The notes under the pieces were generated by a model, which saw only the letters and a program-made list of their open reading frames with translations, searched no databases and was not told the DNA's origin. DNA of 64,000 nt from Sphingobium sp. DEHP117 (GTDB lineage Bacteria > Pseudomonadota > Alphaproteobacteria > Sphingomonadales > Sphingomonadaceae). Below, in pieces: positions 62,571-64,000 of this stretch. The translations under genes were made by a program, and so were the position numbers. The DNA lies in the NCBI RefSeq assembly GCF_030867385.1, contig NZ_JAPFBJ010000003.1:1-64000 (forward strand), written 5' to 3'. The first letter of the stretch is position 1, and every line of letters begins with the position of its first letter.

Positions 62571-64000
62571 ATGAAGACCCTGATGCGCCTCGTCCTTTCG
62601 CTCTGCGCCCTCGCAATGACGCCTGCCAGCCAGGCCGGGGCGGAGCAGCAGGACGTTGCCGTCGCGGTGCGTTCGGCTGTGCGGGTCGTCATCATCGCCA
62701 CCAATGGCGATCAGGCCTTTTTCGTCGGCCACGGCAGCGGGCTGGTCGTCGCGCCGGACAAGGTGCTGACCAATGCGCACGTGGTCGAGCTGCTGCGCAC
62801 AGAGCGCAACCTCACCATTGGCATCGTGCCGCCCGAGGGTACGCGCGGCTATGGCGGCAAGCTGATCGCCTTTTCGCCCGGCAACGACCTTGCGCTGATC
62901 GAGGTGAAGGACGCGCGCCTGCCGGTCGCCACGTTCTTCGCGGGCGGCGTGACGGACGGCCAGCATGTTACCGCCATCGGCTACCCGGCAACGGTCGATC
63001 GCGCGCAGGGGCTGGACCTCAATGAGATCATCCGCCCGCTCGAGCCGGTGAAGACCGGCGGCTCGGTGTCCACCGGGCGGTCAAGCCAGGCGTTCGATAC
63101 CATCCTCCACACGGCCCCCATCGCGGCAGGCAACAGCGGCGGGCCGCTGGCCGACGATTGTGGGCGGATTCTTGGCCTCAACAGCATGGGATCGGTTGCG
63201 GAAACGCAGGCCGACGCGGAGTTCGGCTTTGCCGTCTCGAACCGGGAGATCGCCTCCTTCCTCCGGCAGGCGGGCGTGCAGTTCCGACGCACCACCGTGC
63301 CCTGCCGCAGCATGGCCGAGATGGAGGCGCTCAACGCGAAGATGCAGTCCGACGCCCTGCTCAAGCAGCAACAGCAGGAACAACAGGCGGCAATGGCGCG
63401 GGAAAAGGCGCTGTCCGCCGCGCGTGAGCGCGCATCGCAGGATATCGTTTCCGCGCGTGAAAACATGATGGCGCTTTCCGCCGTGCTGTTGGTGCTCGGC
63501 GGCCTCAGCCTCGGCGGAGCGATGATGTTCAACGCCGAACACAAGCCGCGCCAGCGCAAATGGGCGATGATCGGCGGCGGCGTACTGATCGCCGGCGCAG
63601 TGGCGGCATTCCTGCTGCGCCCCTCCTTCTCCGGCATCGAAGACCGCATGGCCGACACACTGCCGGCCGACAACGCCACCTTCCCGGTCGCTGGCCCAAG
63701 CTATGACGCGAACGGCGACAATATCTGCCGCATCGACGAAGCGCGCAGCCGCATCATCTTTTCCGACACGCAAAACACCAACCTCGCCTGGACGCCCGAA
63801 GGCTGTGCCGATGGCTCCCACCAGTTCGTGCAGGCAAGCAAGGGCTGGAGCCGCCTGTCGCTGCATGACGACCAGAGCGTTTCGGTGGCAAACTTCGATC
63901 CTTCGGACGGCTCCTACCAGATCGAACGCTTTCTGCCCGACGCCGCGACTATGGAACAGGCGCGCAAGATCGACGCCAAGCTTTCGGTGAAGGGATGCAC
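62571..64000 (+). CDS. Trypsin-like serine protease with C-terminal membrane region, truncated by window edge
   Basis: The open frame runs from ATG 62571 to the edge (~476 residues so far). Signal peptide [21 protein letters not shown]1C/HtrA-like catalytic triad: [10 protein letters not shown] (His), [13 protein letters not shown] (Asp), [17 protein letters not shown] (Ser). After residue ~245 comes a Gln-rich coil ([20 protein letters not shown]), two membrane helices ([39 protein letters not shown]) and a further domain. No PDZ domain seen. Probably periplasmic protease tethered to the inner membrane. Confidence 0.85.
   Translation, partial: MKTLMRLVLSLCALAMTPASQAGAEQQDVAVAVRSAVRVVIIATNGDQAFFVGHGSGLVVAPDKVLTNAHVVELLRTERNLTIGIVPPEGTRGYGGKLIAFSPGNDLALIEVKDARLPVATFFAGGVTDGQHVTAIGYPATVDRAQGLDLNEIIRPLEPVKTGGSVSTGRSSQAFDTILHTAPIAAGNSGGPLADDCGRILGLNSMGSVAETQADAEFGFAVSNREIASFLRQAGVQFRRTTVPCRSMAEMEALNAKMQSDALLKQQQQEQQAAMAREKALSAARERASQDIVSARENMMALSAVLLVLGGLSLGGAMMFNAEHKPRQRKWAMIGGGVLIAGAVAAFLLRPSFSGIEDRMADTLPADNATFPVAGPSYDANGDNICRIDEARSRIIFSDTQNTNLAWTPEGCADGSHQFVQASKGWSRLSLHDDQSVSVANFDPSDGSYQIERFLPDAATMEQARKIDAKLSVKGC

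Noticed and set aside
1..64000. CRISPR array or rRNA genes
   Set aside because: No regularly spaced short repeats and no rRNA-like sequence were seen.

Overview
The window looks like a Sphingomonadaceae (Alphaproteobacteria) replicon. GC is high. There are three TonB-dependent receptor (TBDR) loci, a luxI gene next to a phytanoyl-CoA dioxygenase gene (an arrangement known in sphingomonads), and a grxD/bolA/DUF1476 neighbourhood typical of alphaproteobacteria. A tRNA-Met at 47406-47482 with a P4-type integrase beside it divides the window. Left of it everything is accessory; right of it is ordinary chromosome.

1-16.9 kb is a nest of mobile elements built on ardC-type antirestriction genes. 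ardC1 (minus strand, start 16558) is cut after ...EELVA by a ~14-kb element (1731-15787). That element has 14-bp imperfect terminal inverted repeats and near-identical 6-bp flanks. At one end it carries three overlapping tyrosine-recombinase-like genes (10284-15597), and further in a mercury operon (merR / merT, GDCCVxC protein, merB-like, merA-like; 2139-5390). Removing it in silico rejoins ardC1 in frame. Inside it a second ardC (10128 to 5394) is cut by a recombinase-in-trio (RIT) element (5487-9318). A second RIT copy (1-1614, running off the left edge) cuts the C-terminal part of ardC1 at the equivalent codon. Many single-base indels break genes in the first ~9.6 kb. They differ between the two RIT copies, so sequencing or assembly error is at least as likely as decay.

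17-21.8 kb looks like the excision/transfer control module of an integrative conjugative element. luxI, phyH, a small HTH (possible excisionase), traF peptidase, a lytic transglycosylase and a membrane protein form one tight minus-strand operon, preceded by luxR and an XRE regulator.

22-45.7 kb is catabolic. A LysR regulator sits among a CoA-transferase, a complete set of beta-oxidation-type enzymes, an acyl-CoA ligase, a GMC alcohol dehydrogenase, an aldehyde dehydrogenase and two TBDR genes (one internally deleted). The order TBDR-ALDH-GMC-ligase recalls the sphingomonad polyethylene-glycol (peg) operon. An AATTCA-N14-TATTC motif occurs four times with identical spacing and orientation, upstream of the CoA-transferase/lysR, both TBDR genes and the ligase, and probably defines the LysR regulon. 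A 66-bp two-hairpin repeat brackets exactly this cassette. A second set (beta-keto acid cleavage enzyme, cyclase, TBDR, amidohydrolase, divergent TetR) lies at 39.3-45.7 kb.

47.4-64 kb holds housekeeping genes: a DEAD-box helicase with a DbpA-type tail, YaiI, two flavoproteins, RNase T2, nadC and nadA around a small BrnT/XRE toxin-antitoxin pair, a metallo-beta-lactamase-fold hydrolase, an ArsR/SRPBCC pair, grxD-bolA-DUF1476, leuC-small ORF-leuD, and a trypsin-like protease cut by the right edge.
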